From Solobacterium sp. UBA636 (GTDB lineage: Bacteria > Bacillota_I > Bacilli_A > Erysipelotrichales > Erysipelotrichaceae), in contig DBOW01000126.1 in assembly GCA_002299675.1 (NCBI GenBank), positions 1 through 18,657 on the forward strand: a stretch of 18,657 nt of DNA, read 5' to 3'. A program made the position numbers and the translations under genes. Shown piece after piece: positions 8,756 through 15,952 of this stretch. The notes under the pieces were generated by a model. It was not told where the DNA came from, made no database searches, and saw only the letters and a list, made by a program, of their open reading frames with translations. The first letter of the stretch is position 1. Each line of letters starts with the position of its first letter.

Positions 8756-9522
8756 TTCATTATTTTTATCTTTTTAGAAACAAAAGTCAAGATTAAGGCA
8801 ATAATAATCGCAATCAGACTGTAGGCAAAAACCGGAGCAAGATTGGCCGGTTCTATTTTACGGACAGTCGAAATAGCCGAACCAAGACCAGGAAAAGTCG
8901 TACCAGTAATAACTTCCGCCATTATTTCAATCTTAAAGCTTAACGCAAAAGAAGAAGAAACAGAGACAAAAATATAAGGCAGAGCCAGAGGCAGTTTAAC
9001 CTTAATGTTTTCATAGATAAAAGAAGCACCATCAAGCCTTGAGGCATCGATTATATCCCTGTCAATATTCTCAATTCCTGAGCTTACTCCATCATAAATA
9101 ATCGGAAAAGCCACCAGTATCACAATATAGACCGAGGCATTGCGGGCACCAGACAGCACAATAAACAGAAAAACCAGCGAAGCTGTAGGAATACTTTTAA
9201 CGGCTACTATCATTGGGTTTAAAAGTTCTTTAATAAAATAAAAATTTCCTGACAGCACCCCAAGAATAAGGCCAATGATAAACGCAACAGTAAAACCGCC
9301 AAACAGCCTTAAAAGCGAATAATAAATACACTGCCAGGTATAATTAAGCGTTAACAGCCTGATAGTTTCTTTAACCGTCAAAAAGGGTCCAGGAAAAATA
9401 TAGGACCCTATTGACTTAGAAAGCAGCTGCCACAAAGTGACAAACAGTATGACACCTAACAGTGTGTTAAGTTTTTTATTTAAAGTAAATTTCCTCACTG
9501 GTACTATCTTTTGACATAACAT
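8752..9522 (-). CDS. ABC transporter permease, SsuC/ThiX-like
   Basis: A 256-aa inner-membrane permease with about six helices, of the BPD_transp_1 family used for small organic ions and vitamin precursors. The EAA loop that docks the ATPase is visible at about 159-183 (DASRLDGASF then KLPLALPYI), so the protein expects an ATPase partner, but none is encoded next to it. The start is uncertain. ATG at 9522 overlaps the substrate-binding protein gene by 47 bp with no good ribosome site; an in-frame GTG at 9498 would also give a normal N-terminus just before the first helix. The gene lies between the binding protein and EamA and overlaps both. Confidence 0.88.
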   Translation of the reverse strand: MLCQKIVPVRKFTLNKKLNTLLGVILFVTLWQLLSKSIGSYIFPGPFLTVKETIRLLTLNYTWQCIYYSLLRLFGGFTVAFIIGLILGVLSGNFYFIKELLNPMIVAVKSIPTASLVFLFIVLSGARNASVYIVILVAFPIIYDGVSSGIENIDRDIIDASRLDGASFIYENIKVKLPLALPYIFVSVSSSFALSFKIEIMAEVITGTTFPGLGSAISTVRKIEPANLAPVFAYSLIAIIIALILTFVSKKIKIMK

Positions 9523-10444
9523 TCAGGAATGTATCAATGTCTTCTTTAATATCATAAGCCTTTTTAAAGCCTAAGCCAAGACGGTTATTCTGCTTAAGCA
9601 CGGCAACAACCGGCGCAGCCATTACCCCGAATTTTGCCTTTGACTCATCTTCAGAAATCTTGTCAAAGCCAGCCTTTACAGCTGTCGGATCTTCTAAAGC
9701 AGCATTAATATCTTTTTCAAGAACCGCTAAGAAGTCATTAACGCTTTCATCGCTTAAATCATTCTTCACAAATACCGAAGCCTGAATCATGCCGGTACCG
9801 CTTTTGGCAGTATACAGTTCCTGCACATTGGCATAGATTGAAGCCTTTTCGTTCTTGTTTAAAGAGGCAAACAGAGCTGGTTCAGCCAGAAATACATAGT
9901 CAGCGGGATTACCCTGTGCATCATTGCCGGTCTGCAGTACTGCCGCTGCATCGCCTGCTGCCGCAACAAAGCTTACAGCCTCATCAAATTCACTTCCATA
10001 AATATAGTGCCATACCAGATCAGGAGTCTGATTCTGGCCAAAGAGAATGATATTGTCATCAGCCGACATAACACCATCTTCATCATTGCCGGTAGCGGCG
10101 ATATAGAAGTTGCCGAATGTAATAGTAGCTGCCAGCAGATATGGTGCACCATTATTTATCGCATTGACACCAGAAACAGTATCAATAACCACAACATCTG
10201 GTCCCTCAGATGCTGACATCATGGCCACAATGTTGCTTGGAGTGCCATTGGTTTCAAAACTGGCGGAATCAGAGAAATTGTAGAAGGCAACAGAAGGTGC
10301 GCCACTTGGGGCAACAATTTTCATTTCCTCCACAGATTTTACTGTCTTTTCAACAGTCACCACTTCTTCTTCCCTGCTGGTACTGCAGGCACCAAGAGTA
10401 AGAATCAGACATAAACAGGTTAATATTGTAATAATTTTTTTCAT
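9476..10444 (-). CDS. ABC substrate-binding lipoprotein (NMT1/SsuA-like)
   Basis: A 322-aa exported lipoprotein. The signal peptide has a basic start, a hydrophobic core and lipobox LGAC with C20 as lipidation site, followed by a Ser/Glu/Thr-rich tether. The mature part resembles the periplasmic-binding fold of the SsuA/THI5/NMT1 group: VAPSGAPSVAFYNF (44-57), VVIDTVSGVNAI (84-95), then alternating hydrophobic strands, and DYVFLAEPALFASL in the second lobe. The substrate is unknown; relatives bind sulfonates, nitrate or thiamin precursors. The ATG at 10444 has AGAGG ten bases upstream (10455-10459). It is the first gene of the operon and has a well-placed CRP-type palindrome upstream. Function as a binding protein is well supported; the ligand is not. 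Confidence 0.85.
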   Translation of the reverse strand: MKKIITILTCLCLILTLGACSTSREEEVVTVEKTVKSVEEMKIVAPSGAPSVAFYNFSDSASFETNGTPSNIVAMMSASEGPDVVVIDTVSGVNAINNGAPYLLAATITFGNFYIAATGNDEDGVMSADDNIILFGQNQTPDLVWHYIYGSEFDEAVSFVAAAGDAAAVLQTGNDAQGNPADYVFLAEPALFASLNKNEKASIYANVQELYTAKSGTGMIQASVFVKNDLSDESVNDFLAVLEKDINAALEDPTAVKAGFDKISEDESKAKFGVMAAPVVAVLKQNNRLGLGFKKAYDIKEDIDTFLNVMSKDSTSEEIYFK

Positions 10445-10461
10445 ATCTTTTTTACCTCTGT

Positions 10462-10490
10462 TTAAAAATTATAATTATTTAACGTATAAT
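10462..10490 (+). promoter_or_regulatory. Promoter of the CRP/FNR gene
   Basis: TTAAAA (10462-10467), a 17-bp spacer and a perfect TATAAT (10485-10490). The predicted start is near 10497, inside the TGTGA palindrome, leaving a leader of about 16 nt with no Shine-Dalgarno. Confidence 0.6.
10468..10473 (-). promoter_or_regulatory. -10 box of the ABC/EamA operon
   Basis: Perfect TATAAT on the minus strand. The predicted start is 10461, giving a 17-nt leader with the AGAGG ribosome site at its 5' end. The -35 position (CATACA) is poor, as expected of an activator-dependent promoter. The TGTGA palindrome is centred at -41.5 from this start. Confidence 0.6.
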
Positions 10491-10494
10491 TGTA

Positions 10495-10510
10495 TGTGAT
10501 TTAAGTCACA
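10495..10510. promoter_or_regulatory. CRP-type operator, perfect palindrome
   Basis: TGTGATTTAAGTCACA has two perfect five-base arms, TGTGA and TCACA, six bases apart, matching the CRP-family consensus core. It ends two bases before the ATG of the CRP/FNR gene and covers its predicted start site (centre +6.5), while it is centred at -41.5 of the divergent ABC promoter. The regulator's recognition helix has the CRP-type R-E-x-x-x-R residues, which read TGTGA. Confidence 0.85.
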
Positions 10511-10512
10511 CT

Positions 10513-11091
10513 ATGTACAGCTTATTAAACAGAGAAGAGAAACAGAAACTGAAAATTATCAAAACTCATAAAGACCAGCTGATCTTTCGTGAAGATGAAG
10601 ACTGTGAATATGCCGGTATTGTCGTTTCTGGTCAGATATCTATCAGGTCATATAATCTAAACGGTAAAGAAGTAATCTATAACACCATTGATTCAGGCGG
10701 CATATTCGGCAACAACCTTTTATTCTCTTCTGACCGCAAATATAAAGGCGATGTAATTTCCTTAAAAGACAGCACGGTTGCCCTCGTTGATAAAGAAGCT
10801 CTCCTGCAGATATTAAAAGAAAATGAAGACTTTCTGGAGTACTATCTGAAAATTCAGGCTGATTCTCTGAAACAAATCAATCTTAAAGTTAAACTGCTTT
10901 CCTTTGATTCAGCCAGGGAAAGATTTATGTATTATCTGAATTATCATCAGGGTCTTATTCACTTTGAATCCGTCAGTGCTCTGGCAAATGAACTGTCCTT
11001 AAGCAGAGAAAATGTTTCCCGCCTGTTATCATCTCTTGTAAAGGAAGGAATAATCATAAAAGAAAAACAGCTAGTCAAGCTCATTGACTAA
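10513..11091 (+). CDS. CRP/FNR-family transcription regulator
   Basis: A 192-aa regulator with an N-terminal cNMP-binding-type beta-roll (about 15-100, GIVVSGQISIRSYNLNGKEV), a long dimer helix (about 105-130) and a winged helix-turn-helix (about 152-185). The recognition helix SRENVSR (164-170) has Arg165, Glu166 and Arg170 at the spacing of the three E. coli CRP residues that contact TGTGA. There is no cluster of N-terminal cysteines as in FNR, and the cAMP phosphate-binding R-S pair is not seen, so the signal it senses is unknown. The ATG at 10513 lacks a ribosome site. It is divergent from the ABC/EamA operon, and its 3' end overlaps murD by 21 bp. Family assignment is firm; the effector is open. 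Confidence 0.92.
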   Translation: MYSLLNREEKQKLKIIKTHKDQLIFREDEDCEYAGIVVSGQISIRSYNLNGKEVIYNTIDSGGIFGNNLLFSSDRKYKGDVISLKDSTVALVDKEALLQILKENEDFLEYYLKIQADSLKQINLKVKLLSFDSARERFMYYLNYHQGLIHFESVSALANELSLSRENVSRLLSSLVKEGIIIKEKQLVKLID

Positions 11092-12375
11092 CTGTTTAAA
11101 GATTTCACCTCGCTGTTCAAAATTCTTGAACTGATCATATGATGAACATAAAGGACAAAGCAGTACCGTATCATCTTTCTTTGCGGCTGAATGTGCCTTT
11201 AAAAGTGCTTCCTTCATATCTTCACAGATAACACAGTCGGGATAGATTTCCTTTAACTGATATCTGGTTTCACCAAAGGCAAACATCATTTTTACCTTAT
11301 TTAAATATGGAACAATCTCCTTAAATCCAGTGTGCTTATCATGTCCTCCGCACAATAGAATTACTGGCTTTTCAAAAGATTTCAGGGCAACGACACCTGC
11401 ATCGACATTGGTACCCTTGGAGTCATTGTAGTATTTAACACCATTTAGTTCTCTGACAAATTCAATTCGGTGTTCAACACCCCTGAATTCATCAATACCT
11501 TTGTTAATTAATTCCGGCTCTACCCCTAAAAGATAAGCCATGCAGGCTGCCACCATGGCATTGGTCAGGTTATGGTCACCAACAAGGTGCAGACTGTTTT
11601 TATCAAAAAGGCAGATGTTTTTATAGAATACCCTGTCATCTTCTACATATAAGTCTTTTTTCTCTTTTAAAGACATATCAATGACATTGCATTTTACATC
11701 AGTGCATCTTTTCCTGATTTCTTCATCATCCAGATTGCGTATAAAATAGTCATTTTCATCCTGATTCTTATAGACCAGACATTTAGCCCTGTAATAATCA
11801 TCCAGAGTATCATAATAATCCAGATGATCAGGAGTCAGATTCATAATACAGCTCACATGCGGTTTAAAAGTTGGACAGCCATTAAGCTGAAATGCCGATA
11901 TCTCTAAGGCAATATAGTCTGATTCATCACCTTCACGAGCTACAATGCCGGCAAGCGGTGTACCTATGTTGCCGGCTGTATGGGCTCTTTGTCCATACTT
12001 GAGTTTTAACAGCTCACCCAGCAGTGTAGTGGTTGTAGTTTTGCCATTAGTACCAGTTATAGCTCCATAGCTGAAGCTGCAGAACATATTGGCCACTTCT
12101 ATTTCATTAACGATTTCTTTTCCTTTATCGACAAAATATTTCACAAAAGGAGCTCTATAGGGAATACCGGGATTCTTGACGATTAATTCATAATCGATAT
12201 TTTTCAGTTCCTCAGGATGTCCTTCATCATAGACTTTAATACCCAGTTTGTTTAATTCATCCTTATTTTCAATTTTCTTCATGTCAGTCAGATAGACTTC
12301 ATAGCCTTTCAGATTCAGAAGCTTTGACACTTCGATTCCTGATCTGGCTGCCCCGATTACCAGTACTTTATTCAT
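11071..12375 (-). CDS. murD: UDP-N-acetylmuramoylalanine-D-glutamate ligase
   Basis: Cytosolic ligase that adds D-glutamate to UDP-MurNAc-L-alanine in peptidoglycan synthesis. The 434-aa protein begins with the UDP-binding Rossmann segment VLVIGAARSG (4-13), has P-loop GTNGKTTT (108-115), then NLTPDHLDYY, HLVGDHNLTNAMVA, FRGVEHRIEFV, the NDSKGTN segment and the C-terminal SSYDQFKNFEQRG typical of MurD. Its ATG (12375) overlaps the upstream gene's stop as ATGA, with AGGTG upstream. The other mur genes are not nearby, so it is separated from the usual dcw cluster. It is the last gene of the DUF885-udp-membrane protein-murD run, and its stop lies inside the convergent CRP/FNR gene. Confidence 0.97.
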   Translation of the reverse strand: MNKVLVIGAARSGIEVSKLLNLKGYEVYLTDMKKIENKDELNKLGIKVYDEGHPEELKNIDYELIVKNPGIPYRAPFVKYFVDKGKEIVNEIEVANMFCSFSYGAITGTNGKTTTTTLLGELLKLKYGQRAHTAGNIGTPLAGIVAREGDESDYIALEISAFQLNGCPTFKPHVSCIMNLTPDHLDYYDTLDDYYRAKCLVYKNQDENDYFIRNLDDEEIRKRCTDVKCNVIDMSLKEKKDLYVEDDRVFYKNICLFDKNSLHLVGDHNLTNAMVAACMAYLLGVEPELINKGIDEFRGVEHRIEFVRELNGVKYYNDSKGTNVDAGVVALKSFEKPVILLCGGHDKHTGFKEIVPYLNKVKMMFAFGETRYQLKEIYPDCVICEDMKEALLKAHSAAKKDDTVLLCPLCSSYDQFKNFEQRGEIFKQLVNELD

Positions 12376-12908
12376 TTTTTCACCTCATAATGCATAATGA
12401 TTAAATTAATCAGTTCTATTGCCTCCAGGTAAATTATCTCATTCAATAAACTGACAAACATATGGTCAATATAAAGATAAAGACAGAAGGCAAATACTAT
12501 TATATAGACATTTATCAGAAAACGTCGCATTTTTAGATTAAGATTATAGCGAAAAAGAATAATCAGCTCAATTACTGTAATCATTATACAGGAAACATAG
12601 GCACTCAAAAGATGCATATTGGAGCTAAGGGCATTGGGAAACAGCGGATTATAGCGAATAATTGAAGCTATTAACGGAGCTGTCAGGGCCAGATACTTAA
12701 TTCTGTGCAGTTTTCTTTTTTCACATACAAGAAAAAGATTTATGCCATAGCTGAAAGAAAAAAGATTCAAAAGAAAATAAGCTTTTAAGTCAGAATTAAA
12801 AACTCTGGACAGATTGGAACTTAAAAGCTTATCTGAGAATATAAAAGATAAAAGAAAGATGGAGTCTATGATAAATAGAACATCATAGACCCTTTTTCTT
12901 GTCGTCAT
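12372..12908 (-). CDS. Unknown five- or six-pass membrane protein
   Basis: I do not recognise this family. The 178-aa protein has hydrophobic segments at about 11-25, 44-62, 73-85, 101-120, 131-148 and 158-172, with basic loops between (CEKRKLHR near 63-70, LKMRR near 126-130). It has no signal peptide, lipobox or enzymatic motif. A TTG precedes the ATG by one codon; I chose the ATG at 12908, and AAGGAAG just upstream could serve either. Its 5' end overlaps udp by 26 bp and its stop overlaps the murD ATG by 4 nt, so it is co-translated with both. Position alone might suggest an envelope role, but that is weak inference. Confidence 0.8.
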   Translation of the reverse strand: MTTRKRVYDVLFIIDSIFLLSFIFSDKLLSSNLSRVFNSDLKAYFLLNLFSFSYGINLFLVCEKRKLHRIKYLALTAPLIASIIRYNPLFPNALSSNMHLLSAYVSCIMITVIELIILFRYNLNLKMRRFLINVYIIVFAFCLYLYIDHMFVSLLNEIIYLEAIELINLIIMHYEVKK

Positions 12909-13668
12909 CAATAATCTTCCTTAATGCCGCAATAGCCACTCTGATTGCGCCATCAGTATCATGAACCTGTGCATTATCAAGACCGGCTTTGGCTCTTTCC
13001 TGATTGGCAACGGTTAGAAATACCGATCCGCATCTGACATTACGGGCAGCAGCACAGATAAACAGGGCGGCCGATTCCATTTCCGAAGCCAGACAGCCAA
13101 GTTTCAGCCAGGCATTCCACTTGTTGATCAGCTCATATGATACCGGCATGCACTCTGGTTCATGCTGACCATAAAAGGCATCCTTGCACTGTACGACACC
13201 CACATGATATCTGAAGCCAAGCTCTTGAGCCGCATGAGAAAGATGGAAGGCAATGTCAATATTGGCAACCGCTGGAAATTCAATTGGTGCATACTCTTTA
13301 GAGGTTCCTTCCATCCTGATTGCGCCAGAGGCTACCACAATATCACCACCTTTGACATCCAGCTGCATGCCACCGCAGGTACCTACCCTGATAAAGGTAT
13401 GAGCCCCGCACTTAATCAGTTCCTCCATCGCAATTGAGGCACTTGGTCCGCCAACACCTGTTGAGGTTACCGATACTTTTACACCATTCAGGTAACCGGT
13501 ATAAGTTACAAATTCTCTTGAATCAGCTACAAAATGAGGATCATCAAAGTATTTCGCAATTTTCTCGCATCTTTTAGGATCACCTGGCATTATTACATAT
13601 TTACCTATATCTTCAGGCCCAACATTAATGTGGTACTGTTTACCTGAACCTTCTGTATAATCAATCAT
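12883..13668 (-). CDS. udp: Uridine phosphorylase
   Basis: Cytosolic enzyme that splits uridine with phosphate into uracil and ribose-1-phosphate. The 261-aa protein belongs to the PNP/UDP family 1: KYVIMPGDPKR (23-33), STGVGGPSASIAMEEL (69-84), RVGTCGGMQ (94-102), CKDAFYGQHEP (161-171) and ASEMESAALF (195-204). The KDAFYGQH-type segment favours uridine phosphorylase over inosine- or MTA-type relatives, though some activity on other nucleosides cannot be excluded. The ATG at 13668 has an excellent AGGAGGA ribosome site at 13674-13680. It lies 17 bp downstream of the DUF885 gene and overlaps the next gene by 26 bp. Its product uracil is the substrate of Upp. Confidence 0.93.
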   Translation of the reverse strand: MIDYTEGSGKQYHINVGPEDIGKYVIMPGDPKRCEKIAKYFDDPHFVADSREFVTYTGYLNGVKVSVTSTGVGGPSASIAMEELIKCGAHTFIRVGTCGGMQLDVKGGDIVVASGAIRMEGTSKEYAPIEFPAVANIDIAFHLSHAAQELGFRYHVGVVQCKDAFYGQHEPECMPVSYELINKWNAWLKLGCLASEMESAALFICAAARNVRCGSVFLTVANQERAKAGLDNAQVHDTDGAIRVAIAALRKIIDDDKKKGL

Positions 13669-13685
13669 CTTATTCCTCCTTTTTC

Positions 13686-15482
13686 TTATTGTTTATCCAG
13701 TATATAGTCATTAACCTTCTTCTCAAGCATCGCAAATGGCATTGAACCATCTTTAATGAGCATGCTGTAGAAATCGGCATAATCAAATTTATCACCCAGA
13801 GCTTCTTTAGTGTTATTCATGAAAGTATAAATATAGGCAAAACCCACACCGTATCTGATAAAGACACCAGGCATATCAGCCATCATTGATACATAGTAAT
13901 CGACATATTCCTTTGAAATGCCAAAGTTTTTCTGAATATAATCACTGTCATAGGCATAGTAGTTGATTAAAATATCAAGTATAGAATTCATCAGATAGCC
14001 ACTTATGTAATCAAAGACAATCACATCAGCCACATCATCATAGCCCAGTATATAAGGAAGCAGATATTCACCATACATCGCAATGCCCTCATCAAAGGCG
14101 GTAAAGCTGGAGAACAGGTGAACATCGCTTAAGCCAGAAACAGCTGCATAAGCATAGTTGTACATGTGACCAGGTATTCCTTCATGGGCAATGGTAGCCC
14201 CAAAGGAGTAAGCCTCATCATTATTTTTTGCTGCTGGATTAACCCTGATGACATTGTCATCCTTATCATCAAGCGGATGAAAACGATAATAGGCCAGTAC
14301 AGAAGTATCACTTAGAGAATCATCAAAATAGTCGATGGTAAAAGAAATATCGCCAATATCCTCAAAATAAGTACCTGATTTCTTTAACATCTCATTAATC
14401 ATTTCATCACATTCCAGTTTAAAGAACGGATCATTCATATATTCCGCAAGCCTTTTGTCAGTATTTTCAGATTGATACACCTCATCATACTTTGTATACA
14501 TATCGTTGTAGACATCGATCAGCAGATTAAGAATATAGTCTAAAGAATCATTGGAAGAAGAATTAAGCAGATAATAGGTATCAAGATAGTCACTTCCATA
14601 AGTATAGATCATGGTATCTGATTCCTTCCTGCCCTTAAAGCTCTTAATTTCATCCGCCGTCTTTGACATGGCTGGCAATACCTCGTTCAGTACTATATCT
14701 CTGTTTTCTTCTTTGTATTCATTTTTCTTTTCTGCGCTTAAGAAATCAAGTTCATCTATTCTTGAATCAAAAGATTCGATTAAAGTATTGTTGTCCTTTT
14801 TAGAAGCTATAGAATTAAGCATCGATATAGAATAATCCAGAGCGTAATCAGACGTATAAATACCATCCTCATACTGTTTATCCGTAAATTCCACCATGCT
14901 TGCAAGATAATCGTCAATATCCCTTATAACTTCCAGATATTTCTGAACCCTTGTTTCACTGTTAACCGGCAGATCCACCAGCATAAATATAATATTGGTG
15001 ACAACATCTGATGAAGACGAAAACATTCTGGTATACTTCCAGTACTGCAGATCACATAGTGTTTCCATCAGAGAATATTCCAGAGCTTCATATTCATACT
15101 GCTGAGACATTGACAGAGAATTATAGTCAAACTCCAGAAGCTTATTTAAATATGTTTCATAGAACTCATAGCTTTCTTCATCAAATTCATATTCAACACT
15201 CTCAAGTCCCCCTTCCGGTTCTTTTACCTCACACCTTTCAGGATAGGAAATATAGCCGGCATAGGATGTATAATCCATCATTTTCAGGGATTCTGTGCAG
15301 AATTCATCAATAAATCTGCTGTATTCTTCATTATCTTCCAAAGCAGAATTCTTTTCCCCTGGTTCAAAGGTTTTAAGTTTAGTTAAATATGAATTGTCCT
15401 GATCATTTACTGTTTCTGTTTTCTGAGCTGTGCAGCCACATAACAGTAAAAAACATAATAACAGGGACAATATTTTCTTCAT
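13686..15482 (-). CDS. DUF885-family metallopeptidase-like lipoprotein
   Basis: A 598-aa exported lipoprotein: basic start, hydrophobic core and lipobox LLCGC with C17. The body is mostly helical and very acidic. The C-terminal part carries HEGIPGH (433-439), with H433, E434 and H439, and FDEGIAMYGEYL (463-474) with a Glu that fits a third zinc ligand. This pair of motifs marks the DUF885 family, which is related to gluzincin-type peptidases. Substrate is unknown; a secreted carboxypeptidase or amidase-like role is plausible. The ATG at 15482 has GAGGT 11 bases upstream (15492-15496). It is the first gene of the operon with udp, the small membrane protein and murD, and shares a symmetric -10 region with the divergent 143-aa gene. 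All motif residues are intact. Confidence 0.87.
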   Translation of the reverse strand: MKKILSLLLCFLLLCGCTAQKTETVNDQDNSYLTKLKTFEPGEKNSALEDNEEYSRFIDEFCTESLKMMDYTSYAGYISYPERCEVKEPEGGLESVEYEFDEESYEFYETYLNKLLEFDYNSLSMSQQYEYEALEYSLMETLCDLQYWKYTRMFSSSSDVVTNIIFMLVDLPVNSETRVQKYLEVIRDIDDYLASMVEFTDKQYEDGIYTSDYALDYSISMLNSIASKKDNNTLIESFDSRIDELDFLSAEKKNEYKEENRDIVLNEVLPAMSKTADEIKSFKGRKESDTMIYTYGSDYLDTYYLLNSSSNDSLDYILNLLIDVYNDMYTKYDEVYQSENTDKRLAEYMNDPFFKLECDEMINEMLKKSGTYFEDIGDISFTIDYFDDSLSDTSVLAYYRFHPLDDKDDNVIRVNPAAKNNDEAYSFGATIAHEGIPGHMYNYAYAAVSGLSDVHLFSSFTAFDEGIAMYGEYLLPYILGYDDVADVIVFDYISGYLMNSILDILINYYAYDSDYIQKNFGISKEYVDYYVSMMADMPGVFIRYGVGFAYIYTFMNNTKEALGDKFDYADFYSMLIKDGSMPFAMLEKKVNDYILDKQ

Positions 15483-15503
15483 TAATTTTTTACCTCGATA
15501 TTT

Positions 15504-15513
15504 ATTATATAAT
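15504..15513. promoter_or_regulatory. Shared symmetric -10 element, DUF885 / 143-aa gene
   Basis: ATTATATAAT is a perfect palindrome holding TATAAT on both strands: plus 15508-15513 and minus 15509-15504. Predicted starts are near 15520 (plus, ATG at 15521, leaderless) and near 15497 (minus, 15-nt leader with GAGGT). The -35 regions are weak on both sides. Confidence 0.5.
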
Positions 15514-15520
15514 ATTATTC

Positions 15521-15952
15521 ATGTTAACAAGTAATATGTCTTTGACCCAGATGGTCAAATTTATGCCCAGTGATGAAGAAATGGCGATGATGGATTTAGA
15601 TGTGGTTCTCTATTTAAGAATCTCATTAATATCTCTTTCAAAAGAAGATAACTATGGTTTTATCCGTTATTTCTTTTCTGATGCAGAAGTAAAAAACTAT
15701 TTCAAGGATTATGAAAAAACTGTTTTCTATGATTTCGATGGCACAAAAACCAATCAGGAAAAATTTGTGACGATATTTGAACTCTATGGAAAATCTATCT
15801 ATCACGAAACAGCTCTGTATCTGGAAGAAATACTTAAGGGATACTCTCATGAAGCGGACGTTATTATCGATGTCTTTACTCATGATAATCACATGTACCG
15901 TCTCTCTAATCTGGAAGGAATAGTTAAAGTTGAAGAAGTTAAAAGAGTATAG
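15521..15952 (+). CDS. Unknown 143-aa acidic protein
   Basis: I do not recognise this family. The frame is open further upstream (to 15389), but that part lies antisense to the DUF885 coding region and beyond the promoter, so I start at the ATG at 15521. Other in-frame ATGs at 15536, 15551 and 15563 also lack a ribosome site. The protein is soluble, acidic and aromatic-rich in its middle (KNYFKDYEKTVFYDFDG, 58-74), with no signal peptide or membrane segment. DFDGT (71-75) looks like HAD motif I, but no other HAD motif follows and the protein is too short. Its stop overlaps the GH25 start by 23 bp, so it is probably co-translated with that muramidase. A leaderless message is suggested by the adjacent -10. 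Confidence 0.7.
   Translation: MLTSNMSLTQMVKFMPSDEEMAMMDLDVVLYLRISLISLSKEDNYGFIRYFFSDAEVKNYFKDYEKTVFYDFDGTKTNQEKFVTIFELYGKSIYHETALYLEEILKGYSHEADVIIDVFTHDNHMYRLSNLEGIVKVEEVKRV

Noticed and set aside
10513..11091. Regulator as an oxygen-sensing FNR
   Set aside because: Only one cysteine is present, so the four-cysteine Fe-S cluster cannot form. The site is also TGTGA rather than TTGAT.
13162..13437. 91-codon open frame on the plus strand inside udp
   Set aside because: Fully antisense to a well-supported enzyme gene, no ribosome site, no recognisable protein features.
15011..15313. 100-codon open frame on the plus strand inside the DUF885 gene
   Set aside because: Antisense shadow of the lipoprotein coding region; composition reflects the reverse complement of acidic codons.
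15389..15520. N-terminal extension of the 143-aa protein
   Set aside because: It lies antisense to the DUF885 signal peptide and upstream of the predicted -10, so it would not be transcribed. It looks like a chance hydrophobic stretch.
15731..15745. DFDGT in the 143-aa protein as a sign of a HAD phosphatase
   Set aside because: No second, third or fourth HAD motif, and the protein is far too short after the motif.
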